Shown here one piece after another: positions 55,376 through 62,768 of a DNA stretch of 64,000 nt (position 1 is the first letter of the stretch; each line of letters begins with the position of its first letter). Made by a program: the position numbers and the translations under genes. This stretch comes from Oceanococcus sp041619555. Its GTDB lineage: Bacteria; Pseudomonadota; Gammaproteobacteria; Nevskiales; Oceanococcaceae. The DNA is taken from the NCBI GenBank assembly GCA_041619555.1, contig JBFKDQ010000003.1:47357-111356 (forward strand). The letters are read 5' to 3'. The notes below the pieces were generated by a model. The model was not told the origin of the DNA. It did not search any database and was given only the letters and a program-made list of their open reading frames with translations.

Positions 55376-57955
55376 ATGCAGGACCACTACGACCCCCAGG
55401 CCATCGAGCAGAGCGTGCAGCAGGACTGGGAGGCGAAACAGGTATTTCGCGCCCAGGAAGATGCGGATCGGGAAAAGTACTACTGCCTGAGCATGTTTCC
55501 TTATCCGTCCGGTCGCCTGCATATGGGGCACGTGCGGAACTACACGATCGGGGACGTGCTGGCCCGTTATCACCGCATGTGTGGCAGGAATGTGCTGCAA
55601 CCCATGGGCTGGGATGCTTTCGGCCTGCCGGCGGAAAACGCGGCGATCAAACATCAGGTGCCGCCGGCCAGTTGGACCCGCAGCAACATCGACTACATGC
55701 GCCAGCAGCTCAAGCGCCTGGGTTTTGCGTATGACTGGTCGCGTGAGCTGGCCACCTGCGATCCGGACTACTATCGCTGGGAGCAGTGGCTGTTCACCCG
55801 GCTGATGCAAAAGGGACTGGTGTATCGCAAGAACTCGGTGGTGAACTGGGACCCGGTGGACCACACCGTGCTCGCTAACGAACAGGTGATCGATGGTCGT
55901 GGCTGGCGTTCCGGTGCGCTGGTGGAGCAGCGGGAAATTCCGCAGTGGTTTCTGCGGATTACCGATTACGCCGAGGAGTTGCTGCAGGATCTGGATCAGC
56001 TTCCGCACTGGCCGGAGGCGGTCAAAACCATGCAGCGCAACTGGATCGGACGTTCGGAGGGCCTGCAGATCAGTTTCAGCGTGCCCGATGCCGACCCGTT
56101 GCTGGTCTACACCACGCGCCCGGATACGCTGATGGGGGTGACCTATCTGGCCGTGGCCGCGGCGCATCCGCTGGCGCAATCGGCCGCGGCGCGTGATCCC
56201 GCGGTGGCGGCATTCGTCGCGGAGTGTCAGCACAGCAGCACGGCGGCTGCCGAACTGGATGCCCAGGAAAAGCGGGGCATCTATCTCGGCATCGATGCCA
56301 TCCATCCGGTCACCGGCCACAAGCTGCCGGTCTGGGCGGCCAACTTCGTCTTGATGGGCTACGGAACCGGTGCGGTGATGAGCGTGCCGGCGCATGACCA
56401 GCGCGACTGGGAATTCGCGCGCGCTCATGGCCTGCGGATCAAGCCGGTGATTTCCGCCGATGGTCGCAACGAGCCTGATGTGTCCGAGGGCGCGTTTACC
56501 GAGCGCGGGGTGCTGTTCAACTCCGGCGCCTTCGACGGTCTGGATTTCGACGGTGCCTTTGTTGCCCTGGAGGCCCATCTGGGCGAAGGTGCGCGGAAGA
56601 AGGTCAATTACCGCCTGCGCGACTGGGGCGTCTCGCGTCAGCGCTACTGGGGTTGCCCGATCCCGGTGATCTATTGCGAGGCGTGTGGGGACCAGCCGGT
56701 GCCGGAGGATCAGTTGCCGGTCGTTCTGCCCGAGGACGTGACCGTGACCGGCGGTGCTTCGCCGCTGGCGCAGCGTGAGGACTGGGTTCAGGTGGCCTGT
56801 CCGTCCTGCGGAGGGGCGGCGCGCCGGGAGACCGATACCTTCGATACGTTTTTCGAGTCCAGCTGGTACTACGCCCGGTTTGCCTGTCCCGATGCGAAGG
56901 ACAGCATGCTGGATCAGCGCGCCGGGTACTGGGCGCCGGTGGATCAGTATGTCGGTGGAATCGAGCATGCCATATTGCATCTGCTGTATGCCCGCTTCTT
57001 CCACAAGTTGATGCGGGACGAAGGCCTGCTGGGAAGCAGCGAGCCCTTCGTGCGCCTGCTGACCCAGGGCATGGTCCTGGCCGACAGCTACTTCCAGCGT
57101 GATGCCAAGGGCGCACAGCACTGGATTTCCCCGCTGGAGGTGGAGCCGCAGCGCAATGCCGAGGGGCGGATCGTCGGCGGGCAGCTGAAAACGGATGGTT
57201 CGGCGGTCGAGTACGACGGCATGAACAAGATGTCCAAGTCCAAGAACAATGGCATCGATCCGCAGGTCATGATCGAGCGGTACGGAGCCGACACCGTGCG
57301 TCTGTTCATGATGTTTGCGGCGCCTCCGGAGCAGTCCCTGGAATGGTCGGACAGCGGCGTCGAGGGTGCCTTCAGGTTTCTCAAGCGCCTGTGGCGTCAG
57401 GTCAAACTGCACGCCGAGGGCGGGCCGACGCCGCCGCTTGCGCCGGCAGATCTGGATGCCGGGCAGAAAGCGCTGCGTGCCAAGACGCATCAGACCATCA
57501 CCCGGGCCGGAGATGATATCGGTCGCCGCACCACCTTCAATACCGCCATTGCCGCGGTGATGGAATTGCTCAATGCGGTCGGCAAGTTCGAGGATGCCAG
57601 CGCGGCCGGTCGGGCGGTTGTCGGCGAGGCGCTGGATGCGGCTGTGCGCCTGCTGGCGCCGATCACCCCGCATGTCAGCGAAGTACTATGGAAGGCACTG
57701 GGCAACGAGGGGCTGGTGATCGATGCCGCCTGGCCGCAGGCCGATCCGGCGGCGCTGGTGGCCGAGACCATGGAGTTGGCGGTGCAGGTCAATGGCAAGC
57801 TGCGTGGTCGCATCCAGGTGGCGGCCGATGCCGAAAAAACTGCCGTGCTGGAGGCTGCGCGAGCGGATGAGAACGTCGCCCGCCATCTGGTCGACAAAAC
57901 CGTGCGCAAGGAAATTTATGTGCCCGGCAAGCTGGTCAATCTGGTGGTGGGCTGA
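55376..57955 (+). CDS. leuS: LeuS, leucyl-tRNA synthetase
   Basis: 859 aa, class I synthetase. HMGH (49-52) in PYPSGRLHMGHVRN, the CP1 editing domain (TTRPDTLMGVTYLAVA; GYGTGAVMSVPAHDQRDWEF) and KMSKSKNNG near residue 618 are all present; MGWDAFGLPAENAAIKH is diagnostic. Length is as in E. coli (860). Starts 31 bases after lnt and one base before lptE on the same strand. Confidence 0.98.
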   Translation: MQDHYDPQAIEQSVQQDWEAKQVFRAQEDADREKYYCLSMFPYPSGRLHMGHVRNYTIGDVLARYHRMCGRNVLQPMGWDAFGLPAENAAIKHQVPPASWTRSNIDYMRQQLKRLGFAYDWSRELATCDPDYYRWEQWLFTRLMQKGLVYRKNSVVNWDPVDHTVLANEQVIDGRGWRSGALVEQREIPQWFLRITDYAEELLQDLDQLPHWPEAVKTMQRNWIGRSEGLQISFSVPDADPLLVYTTRPDTLMGVTYLAVAAAHPLAQSAAARDPAVAAFVAECQHSSTAAAELDAQEKRGIYLGIDAIHPVTGHKLPVWAANFVLMGYGTGAVMSVPAHDQRDWEFARAHGLRIKPVISADGRNEPDVSEGAFTERGVLFNSGAFDGLDFDGAFVALEAHLGEGARKKVNYRLRDWGVSRQRYWGCPIPVIYCEACGDQPVPEDQLPVVLPEDVTVTGGASPLAQREDWVQVACPSCGGAARRETDTFDTFFESSWYYARFACPDAKDSMLDQRAGYWAPVDQYVGGIEHAILHLLYARFFHKLMRDEGLLGSSEPFVRLLTQGMVLADSYFQRDAKGAQHWISPLEVEPQRNAEGRIVGGQLKTDGSAVEYDGMNKMSKSKNNGIDPQVMIERYGADTVRLFMMFAAPPEQSLEWSDSGVEGAFRFLKRLWRQVKLHAEGGPTPPLAPADLDAGQKALRAKTHQTITRAGDDIGRRTTFNTAIAAVMELLNAVGKFEDASAAGRAVVGEALDAAVRLLAPITPHVSEVLWKALGNEGLVIDAAWPQADPAALVAETMELAVQVNGKLRGRIQVAADAEKTAVLEAARADENVARHLVDKTVRKEIYVPGKLVNLVVG

Positions 57956-57956
57956 G

Positions 57957-58463
57957 ATGCGCCGGGGGCTGCTCATTGCTTTGATGGGCGCGGTCGTCCT
58001 GTCTGCCGGCTGTGGCTTCCGCCTGCAGGGGCAGAGTTCCTGGCCGCAGCAGTGGCATCGCTACCTGCTCGATTACCCGGCCCGGGATCCAGCCATGGTG
58101 GCCTTCGTGGATCTGCTGGAGGAGTCCCTGGGCTACCGTGGCCTGATCAATGGCGGTGAGCCCGCGGTGCGCATCGAACTCCGCTCGCTCAGGGATGGCA
58201 AGACGATTGCCGCCATTGGCGGCGATGGCAAGGCGGTCGAGTTTGAATTGCAGCGCGCCCTCGCGTTCCAGTTGCACACTGCAAATTGGAGCTCCTCCCT
58301 GTTCGAGCTCAGCAGCAGTCGTCGCCTGAGTTTCGATCCGAGCGTGGTGCTGGCCAAGGAGGCGGAAGAAGATCAGTTGCGCCTGGCCCTTTCCAGAGAT
58401 CTGATCGAACTTCTGATCCTGCGCGCCGAGGCCGAACTGCGTGCGGTCCAGGTGCCCCGGTAG
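57957..58463 (+). CDS. lptE: LptE, LPS-assembly lipoprotein
   Basis: 168 aa. The lipoprotein signal ends in VVLSAGCGFRLQG (acylated Cys19), the usual LptE beginning. It plugs LptD and helps place LPS in the outer membrane. The ATG lies one base after the leuS stop. The rest is weakly conserved, as is normal for LptE. The holA gene (DNA polymerase III delta) that usually follows is absent; 114 bases later a convergent gene ends. Confidence 0.9.
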   Translation: MRRGLLIALMGAVVLSAGCGFRLQGQSSWPQQWHRYLLDYPARDPAMVAFVDLLEESLGYRGLINGGEPAVRIELRSLRDGKTIAAIGGDGKAVEFELQRALAFQLHTANWSSSLFELSSSRRLSFDPSVVLAKEAEEDQLRLALSRDLIELLILRAEAELRAVQVPR

Positions 58464-58577
58464 TCGGCGCCCAGACGCAAACCGACGCATGGCCGGTGAC
58501 CAGCCTCCTTGTGGTTGAATGGCGCGGCGGAATGCCCCGATCGATCAGGGCCTTGACCGCAAGACCCGGGGGGCGCT

Positions 58578-59138
58578 TCAGGGCAGTTGGGTGAGCTTGC
58601 TTTGGGCTGCGCTGCGCAGGGCTTTGGGGATGCGCGCGGGGTAGCCGTACCAGAGCAGGGCGACGACTTCTTCCTGGTGGCGTTTGGCGCCGAGAAGACG
58701 ATAGAACTCGGCATGGCGGGTGACCGCGCCGGTGGTCCATTTGCAGCCGATCCCCGAGGCCCATAGATCCAGCATCAGGTTCTGCACCGCGCAACAGGTG
58801 GCGGCGTAGTCCTCTTTGCTGGTCAGAGGATTCGGGCTGATCTTGCTGGTCACGACCAGCCAGCCCGGCACGCTGGCCCAGCGCTGGCGCTTCTTCTCGG
58901 CCGCGCCTGCGCCCTTGCTTGCGGCGACCAGCCGGGCATTGAGTTCGATGACCGATTGCCGGGTCTGCTGGCCGAGGCGATAGAAACGCCAGGGCTGGGT
59001 GAAATAGTGATTGGGCGCGAGACAGGCCGATTCCAGTGCGGCGAGGACCAGCGGCCAGGCCGGCACGTCGGGCCTGAAGTCATGAATGGTGCGGCGCTGA
59101 CGCAAGCCGTCACGCAGGGTGGAGGTGGGCTCAGCCAT
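58578..59138 (-). CDS. Nitroreductase family protein (YdjA-like)
   Basis: 186 aa FMN-dependent oxidoreductase fold. RRTIHDFRPD (FMN-phosphate-binding Arg region), ACLAPNHYFTQPWRFYRLG and LMLDLWASGIGCKWTTG fit small nitroreductases such as YdjA. Substrate unknown. Its start overlaps the end of the Fe-S protein gene by eight bases, so the two are co-transcribed. Confidence 0.87.
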   Translation of the reverse strand: MAEPTSTLRDGLRQRRTIHDFRPDVPAWPLVLAALESACLAPNHYFTQPWRFYRLGQQTRQSVIELNARLVAASKGAGAAEKKRQRWASVPGWLVVTSKISPNPLTSKEDYAATCCAVQNLMLDLWASGIGCKWTTGAVTRHAEFYRLLGAKRHQEEVVALLWYGYPARIPKALRSAAQSKLTQLP

Positions 59139-60300
59139 CGATCTGTCGAGCTATCAGTTCAAGCGGGTGGGCTACAGTGGGCGTTTGCCCGGCTTGCTGC
59201 AAGGCCTGGCGTCGGAAGCCGCCGGCAAAATGCAGCGCGCAACCCACGTTGTTCGTGCTCAGCCAGTCGGCAGCGCCCGCCTGCTGCAGTTTGGTCTGCA
59301 ACAGGGCATCGGCGCGCTGCGGGAAATTCAGCATATGCAGGCCGGCGGCGCCGCAGCACAGCGGGTCCTGTAGAGACTCCAGCTGCAATTCGGGGATTTT
59401 CTGCAGCAACTGGCGCGCGGTGTCTGGCGAGTGCAGGCCATGGCGCTGGGAGCAGGGCTGATGAATCACCACGTTCTGATGCAGTGGCTTCAGTCTTACC
59501 GTGGACCAGTCCTGGCGGGCGAGAAAGCTGCAGGCCTCTTCCACCGCAGGCCATTGGCGATCGATCAGCTGGCTGGCGCAGGCGGTATCCAGGGCCACCA
59601 GAGGCAGTTCCGGTCGCCGCTGCGCCCGCAGACGGTTCTGCACCGCCTCGGCCTGGCGGGTGGCGCCCAGATGGGAGGACAAGGCGCCGCAGCAGTGCGT
59701 GGCCGGGAGCAGGTCGACGCGCAATCCCAGCGCCTGGCAACAGCGCTGGAAAGCCTCGATTGCGGCAGCGTTGCCAAGATCGCCAATGCAGCCGGTCAGC
59801 AGTTGCAGGTCAGCCCCTGCGTCGCGCTGGCCGGCAGCCGGGGACAGATGCTGCGGGGTCAGGCTGAGCAGGCGTAGCAAGCCTGGTCGCTGCAGGCGCC
59901 GGCTCAGGCGTAGCAGAGTCGGCCGCAGGGCGCGTGCGATGCGCAGCAGGGCGCGTAAGACGCCACGCCATGACCGGCTGGTGAGCAGATGGTTGATGAC
60001 GGCGGCGCGACGATGGCCGCGCGCCGGCTCCGCTGCGCGGTAGTGGTCCATCAACTGCAGGTAGGGCACGCCGGCCGGGCAGGCCGCCTCGCAGGCCTGG
60101 CACGACAGGCAGTGATCCAGGTGCTCGCGCGCCTTGGCGCTGGGTTCAAGCAGTCCCTGGGCGATCGCGCTCATCATCGCGATTCGGCCCCTCGGAGATT
60201 CCGGTTCCATTGGCGTCAGGGCATAGGTCGGACAAGATGGGGCGCAGAGGCCGCATTTGACGCACAGGTCCGCGAGCTCCACTGGAAATTTGTCATCCAA
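59131..60300 (-). CDS. GlcF-like protein with two [4Fe-4S] clusters and CCG domains
   Basis: 389 aa. Two ferredoxin motifs: C13-x2-C16-x2-C19-x3-C23 and C64-x2-C67-x2-C70-x3-C74. Two CCG domains follow with HCCGALSSHLG and LCCGAAGLHMLN. This is the layout of GlcF, the iron-sulfur subunit of glycolate oxidase. Its GlcD/GlcE flavoprotein partners are not in the window, so it may serve another 2-hydroxyacid or flavin dehydrogenase. The downstream nitroreductase overlaps it and could be an electron-transfer partner; that is inference. Confidence 0.87.
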   Translation of the reverse strand: MDDKFPVELADLCVKCGLCAPSCPTYALTPMEPESPRGRIAMMSAIAQGLLEPSAKAREHLDHCLSCQACEAACPAGVPYLQLMDHYRAAEPARGHRRAAVINHLLTSRSWRGVLRALLRIARALRPTLLRLSRRLQRPGLLRLLSLTPQHLSPAAGQRDAGADLQLLTGCIGDLGNAAAIEAFQRCCQALGLRVDLLPATHCCGALSSHLGATRQAEAVQNRLRAQRRPELPLVALDTACASQLIDRQWPAVEEACSFLARQDWSTVRLKPLHQNVVIHQPCSQRHGLHSPDTARQLLQKIPELQLESLQDPLCCGAAGLHMLNFPQRADALLQTKLQQAGAADWLSTNNVGCALHFAGGFRRQALQQAGQTPTVAHPLELIARQIDG

Positions 60301-60342
60301 GGCTTAAAATACCTCGCCCATTTTGTTGCATAGCACAAAAAT

Positions 60343-61083
60343 ATGTCCCCATTCTATCGAACCCTGCTGGCCGGTGCCTGTTTGCTGATCTCGGAGCATG
60401 CGCTGGCCAATGGCTGGAGCGGCAAGGTCGGCGTCGGCCTGATCGCCACCAGCGGCAATTCCGAGTCCAGCACCTTCAATCTGGATCTGGGTTTGAGTCA
60501 CAAGCAGGCCGCGTGGACCAATCAGATCAGCGCCAAAGCCATACAAGCCCGCTCCCAGGTCGAAGATGCCAGCAGCGGTGGATTGAGCAAACGAACCACC
60601 TCCGAGCGCTACACGCTCAGCCTGCGCACGAGCTTCGACATCACGGAAACCGACTTTGTTTTTGCGCAGCTGAATATGGAAAAAGACCTGTTCGGCGCGG
60701 TACGTGAACGCACCAGCCAGACGCTCGGCTATGGCCGGCGCTTGCTGCACACGCCGGCGCATAAACTGGATCTGGAAGTCGGCGCGGGTGCACGCCAGCT
60801 GCTGGCGCAAGGCGATGCCGCGCGGCGCGAATCGCGCGCGGTGGGGCGCGGCGGGCTGAAGTACGTCTGGCAGATTTCGGCGAGCAGCCGCTTCTCCCAG
60901 GCCTTCAGTGTGGAAACGGGCAAGGGAAACACCTATAGTGAGGCCCTGTCCGAGCTCAAACTCGCCGTCATTGGTGGCGTGTTTGCCAATCTGGGATTTA
61001 CGGTCAAGAACAATAGCGAAGTGCCGGCCGGCACGGTGCGTACCGACACGATCAGTTCGGTTTCTCTGTCCTACGAATTCTGA
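60343..61083 (+). CDS. DUF481/YdiY-type outer-membrane protein
   Basis: 246 aa. A signal peptide (LLAGACLLISEHALA) is followed by a beta-barrel of the DUF481 family: WSGKVGVGLIATSGNSES, TSERYTLSLRTSFDIT, LGYGRRLL and the C-terminal strand SSVSLSYEF ending in Phe, as in outer-membrane barrels. E. coli YdiY is described as salt-inducible. Function unknown. Confidence 0.87.
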   Translation: MSPFYRTLLAGACLLISEHALANGWSGKVGVGLIATSGNSESSTFNLDLGLSHKQAAWTNQISAKAIQARSQVEDASSGGLSKRTTSERYTLSLRTSFDITETDFVFAQLNMEKDLFGAVRERTSQTLGYGRRLLHTPAHKLDLEVGAGARQLLAQGDAARRESRAVGRGGLKYVWQISASSRFSQAFSVETGKGNTYSEALSELKLAVIGGVFANLGFTVKNNSEVPAGTVRTDTISSVSLSYEF

Positions 61084-61096
61084 TTGGCGGCAAGGC

Positions 61097-61125
61097 TTGC
61101 TTTTCTCGCTCGTAATCCATAGAAT
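61097..61125 (+). promoter_or_regulatory. Promoter of rplM-rpsI
   Basis: TTGCTT (61097-61102) and TAGAAT (61120-61125) are exactly 17 bases apart, followed by a GC-rich discriminator (TCGCGCCC) usual for stringently controlled ribosomal genes. The start codon lies 58 bases further. Confidence 0.6.
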
Positions 61126-61182
61126 TCGCGCCCTTTCTGTCCACCCCTGGTGCACCGCGCCTGTTCGGGACTTTTTAATCGA

Positions 61183-61620
61183 ATGACAACCACAGTTTCT
61201 GCCAAGCCGCACGAAGTCCGCCATGACTGGGTGCTGATTGATGCCAATGATCTGGTGCTGGGTCGCCTTGCGACCGAGCTTGCCCACCGGCTGCGTGGCA
61301 AGCATAAGCCTGAATTTACCCCCCATGTCGACACCGGTGATTACATTGTCGTGATCAATGCCGACAAGATCCGGGTCACGGGTAACAAAGCCACGCAAAA
61401 ATTCTACTATCGCCACTCCGGCCGTCCGGGCAACCTGCATGCCGTGCGCCTGGATGATCAGCTGCGGGAACATCCCGAGCGCGTGATCGAAGCTGCCGTC
61501 AAGGGCATGCTGCCGAAGAACTCGCTGGGACGCGCCATGTTCAAGAAGCTGAAAATCTACAGCGGCGCCGAACATCCGCACACTGCCCAACAGCCGCAAC
61601 TGCTGGACCTGAAGAACTGA
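61183..61620 (+). CDS. rplM: Ribosomal protein L13
   Basis: 145 aa from the ATG at 61183 (MTTTVSAKPHEV); an upstream GTG-type extension to 61150 is not conserved. RLATELAHRLRGKHKPEFTP, DTGDYIVVINADKIRVTGNK and AVKGMLPKNSLGRAMFKKLK are L13 hallmarks. A 50S assembly-initiator protein. Precedes rpsI by two bases, the universal gene pair. Confidence 0.97.
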   Translation: MTTTVSAKPHEVRHDWVLIDANDLVLGRLATELAHRLRGKHKPEFTPHVDTGDYIVVINADKIRVTGNKATQKFYYRHSGRPGNLHAVRLDDQLREHPERVIEAAVKGMLPKNSLGRAMFKKLKIYSGAEHPHTAQQPQLLDLKN

Positions 61621-61622
61621 TT

Positions 61623-62009
61623 ATGGAAATGAATTACGGAACCGGTCGTCGTAAAACGGCTATCGCGCGAGTCTTTGTCAAAAGTGGTACCGGCCAGATT
61701 GTCGTCAACGGCAAGCCGCTGAATGAGTTCTTCGGACGTCCGACTTCACGCATGATCGTGATGCAGCCGCTTGAAGTGACCGAAAATGTCGGTCGGTTTG
61801 ACATCATGGTCACCACCTCCGGTGGCGGCGCCAATGGCCAGGCCGGTGCGATCCGTCATGGGCTGGCACGTGCACTGGTGGATTACGATGAAACCCTGCG
61901 TGGACCACTGCGCGCCGCCGGCTTCCTGACCCGTGATTCACGTAAGGTCGAGCGTAAGAAAGTCGGTCTGCGCAAGGCGCGTAAGGCGACTCAGTACAGC
62001 AAGCGCTAA
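61623..62009 (+). CDS. rpsI: Ribosomal protein S9
   Basis: 128 aa. YGTGRRKTAIARVFVKSGTG at the N-terminus and a basic tail ending QYSKR, the residues of S9 that contact the P-site tRNA. GGGANGQAGAIRHGLARAL is diagnostic. The second in-frame ATG at 61629 would give 126 aa. Confidence 0.97.
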   Translation: MEMNYGTGRRKTAIARVFVKSGTGQIVVNGKPLNEFFGRPTSRMIVMQPLEVTENVGRFDIMVTTSGGGANGQAGAIRHGLARALVDYDETLRGPLRAAGFLTRDSRKVERKKVGLRKARKATQYSKR

Positions 62010-62020
62010 AGCGTTTTGGC

Positions 62021-62049
62021 TTCCGGTGGCTTACAATGGTCCACCGGAA
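62021..62049 (+). other. Perfect hairpin between rpsI and tRNA-Gln
   Basis: TTCCGGTGG (62021-62029) pairs perfectly with CCACCGGAA (62041-62049), loop of 11 bases, ending five bases before the tRNA. No T run follows. TACAAT in the loop (62032-62037) could be a -10 box for the tRNA. It may be a processing or pausing structure; evidence is structural only. Confidence 0.55.
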
Positions 62050-62054
62050 CCTAC

Positions 62055-62128
62055 TGGGGGTTCGTCTAGTGGTAGGACTACGGACTCTGACTCCGTCAGC
62101 GGGGGTTCGAATCCCTCACCCCCAGCCA
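62055..62128 (+). tRNA. tRNA-Gln (CUG anticodon)
   Basis: Cloverleaf readable by eye: acceptor TGGGGGT (62055-62061) pairs with ACCCCCA (62118-62124), anticodon stem ACGGA/TCCGT around loop CTCTGAC (anticodon CTG), T-arm with GGTTCGAATCC, discriminator G and encoded CCA (62126-62128). Reads CAG codons. Its 3' 20 bases are repeated 241 bases downstream. Confidence 0.97.
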
Positions 62129-62129
62129 T
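62110..62129 (+). repeat. tRNA-Gln 3'-end repeat, copy 1
   Basis: AATCCCTCACCCCCAGCCAT, the T-stem 3' half, acceptor 3' strand, CCA and one further base. Identical to copy 2 at 62351-62370. Confidence 0.95.
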
Positions 62130-62138
62130 ACATACAAG

Positions 62139-62162
62139 ACCCGCCCTCGTGGCGGGTTTTTT
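62139..62162 (+). terminator. Rho-independent terminator after tRNA-Gln
   Basis: Stem ACCCGCC / GGCGGGT, loop CTCGT, then a T run (62157-62162). Confidence 0.9.
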
Positions 62163-62202
62163 ATTTATGGCTTGTGGGTTGATGATGAGAGCCCCGTGGT
62201 TA

Positions 62203-62345
62203 CCAGGCACATCCATGTGCCTGGCCCTGCGGGCTCGCTGCGCTCGTGCAAACTCGATCCTGTCGAGTTGGTCGACAAATCGGCAGGACAGCCCATTTGG
62301 ATTCGCCCGCAGGGCGAACCCGTAGGGCGAGGGCCAGGAAGGCCC
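62203..62345 (+). other. Hairpin-rich segment between the two tRNA-tail copies
   Basis: Four clean hairpins in about 140 bases: CCAGGCACAT/ATGTGCCTGG (62203-62224, loop CC), AACTCGA/TCGAGTT (62251-62269), TTCGCCC/GGGCGAA (62302-62318) and GGGCC/GGCCC (62331-62345). The last one abuts the second tRNA-tail copy. No credible coding frame; the density of stems suggests a structured RNA or a repeat element. Confidence 0.55.
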
Positions 62346-62350
62346 GAGTC

Positions 62351-62370
62351 AATCCCTCACCCCCAGCCAT
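62351..62370 (+). repeat. tRNA-Gln 3'-end repeat, copy 2
   Basis: Perfect 20-base copy of 62110-62129. The bases before it (CCCGAGTC) do not form a tRNA body, so only the tail is present. Confidence 0.95.
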
Positions 62371-62385
62371 TAAAATGAATGGCTT

Positions 62386-62417
62386 ACGGCCCGCCTCGTG
62401 CGGGCCGTGTTGTTTTT
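62386..62417 (+). terminator. Second Rho-independent terminator, after tRNA-tail copy 2
   Basis: Stem ACGGCCCGC / GCGGGCCGT with loop CTCGT, then GTTGTTTTT. It has the same loop as the terminator at 62139-62162. Confidence 0.85.
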
Positions 62418-62768
62418 GTGCCAGATTTTTGCGAGTGCATGCGTGGCGGTGCACATGTCGATGGAACAAGGGCAGGCTGAAGTCAAGTCATGGCCACGCA
62501 CAGAAATGCGAAAGCTGCGTGCCAGGATCACCAATCCAGCGATGGGGCGAGGATCATCTTCACACAGAAGGCGCCCGAAATGACCCATTCCCAAGGCAGA
62601 AACGGCGGCGTGCCGATACGAATATGTGCGGCAATCTGGTCGCCGCAGGTCTGAACTGCACGCGCTTTGATATCCAGGCGGAATAGGATGCCTCTCAAGC
62701 CTTCAGGGCCGGGCAAGCGCACGGCGCCCGATCCTCCGCAGGCTGCAGGAATTGTGGTTGCGCAGAAA
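62418..62768. other. Intergenic region before the AraC gene
   Basis: About 350 bases without a convincing gene. A minus-strand frame at 62528-62722 (64 codons, ending in VKMILAPSLDW) has some protein-like composition but no ribosome-binding site and no recognisable family; it may be a gene remnant. Confidence 0.4.

Noticed and set aside
55367..57673. 768-codon minus-strand open frame opposite leuS
   Set aside because: Same third-position GC effect; leuS is complete and unmistakable on the plus strand.
62031..62216. Minus-strand 61-codon frame reading GGEGFEPPLTESES across the tRNA
   Set aside because: This is the well-known spurious translation of tRNA sequence; there is no gene.
62246..62686. 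Arg-rich plus-strand frame across the tRNA-tail repeat, recalling the protamine-like Tpr of E. coli tyrT
   Set aside because: No ribosome-binding site and the composition follows from GC content; kept only as a side remark, not as a gene.
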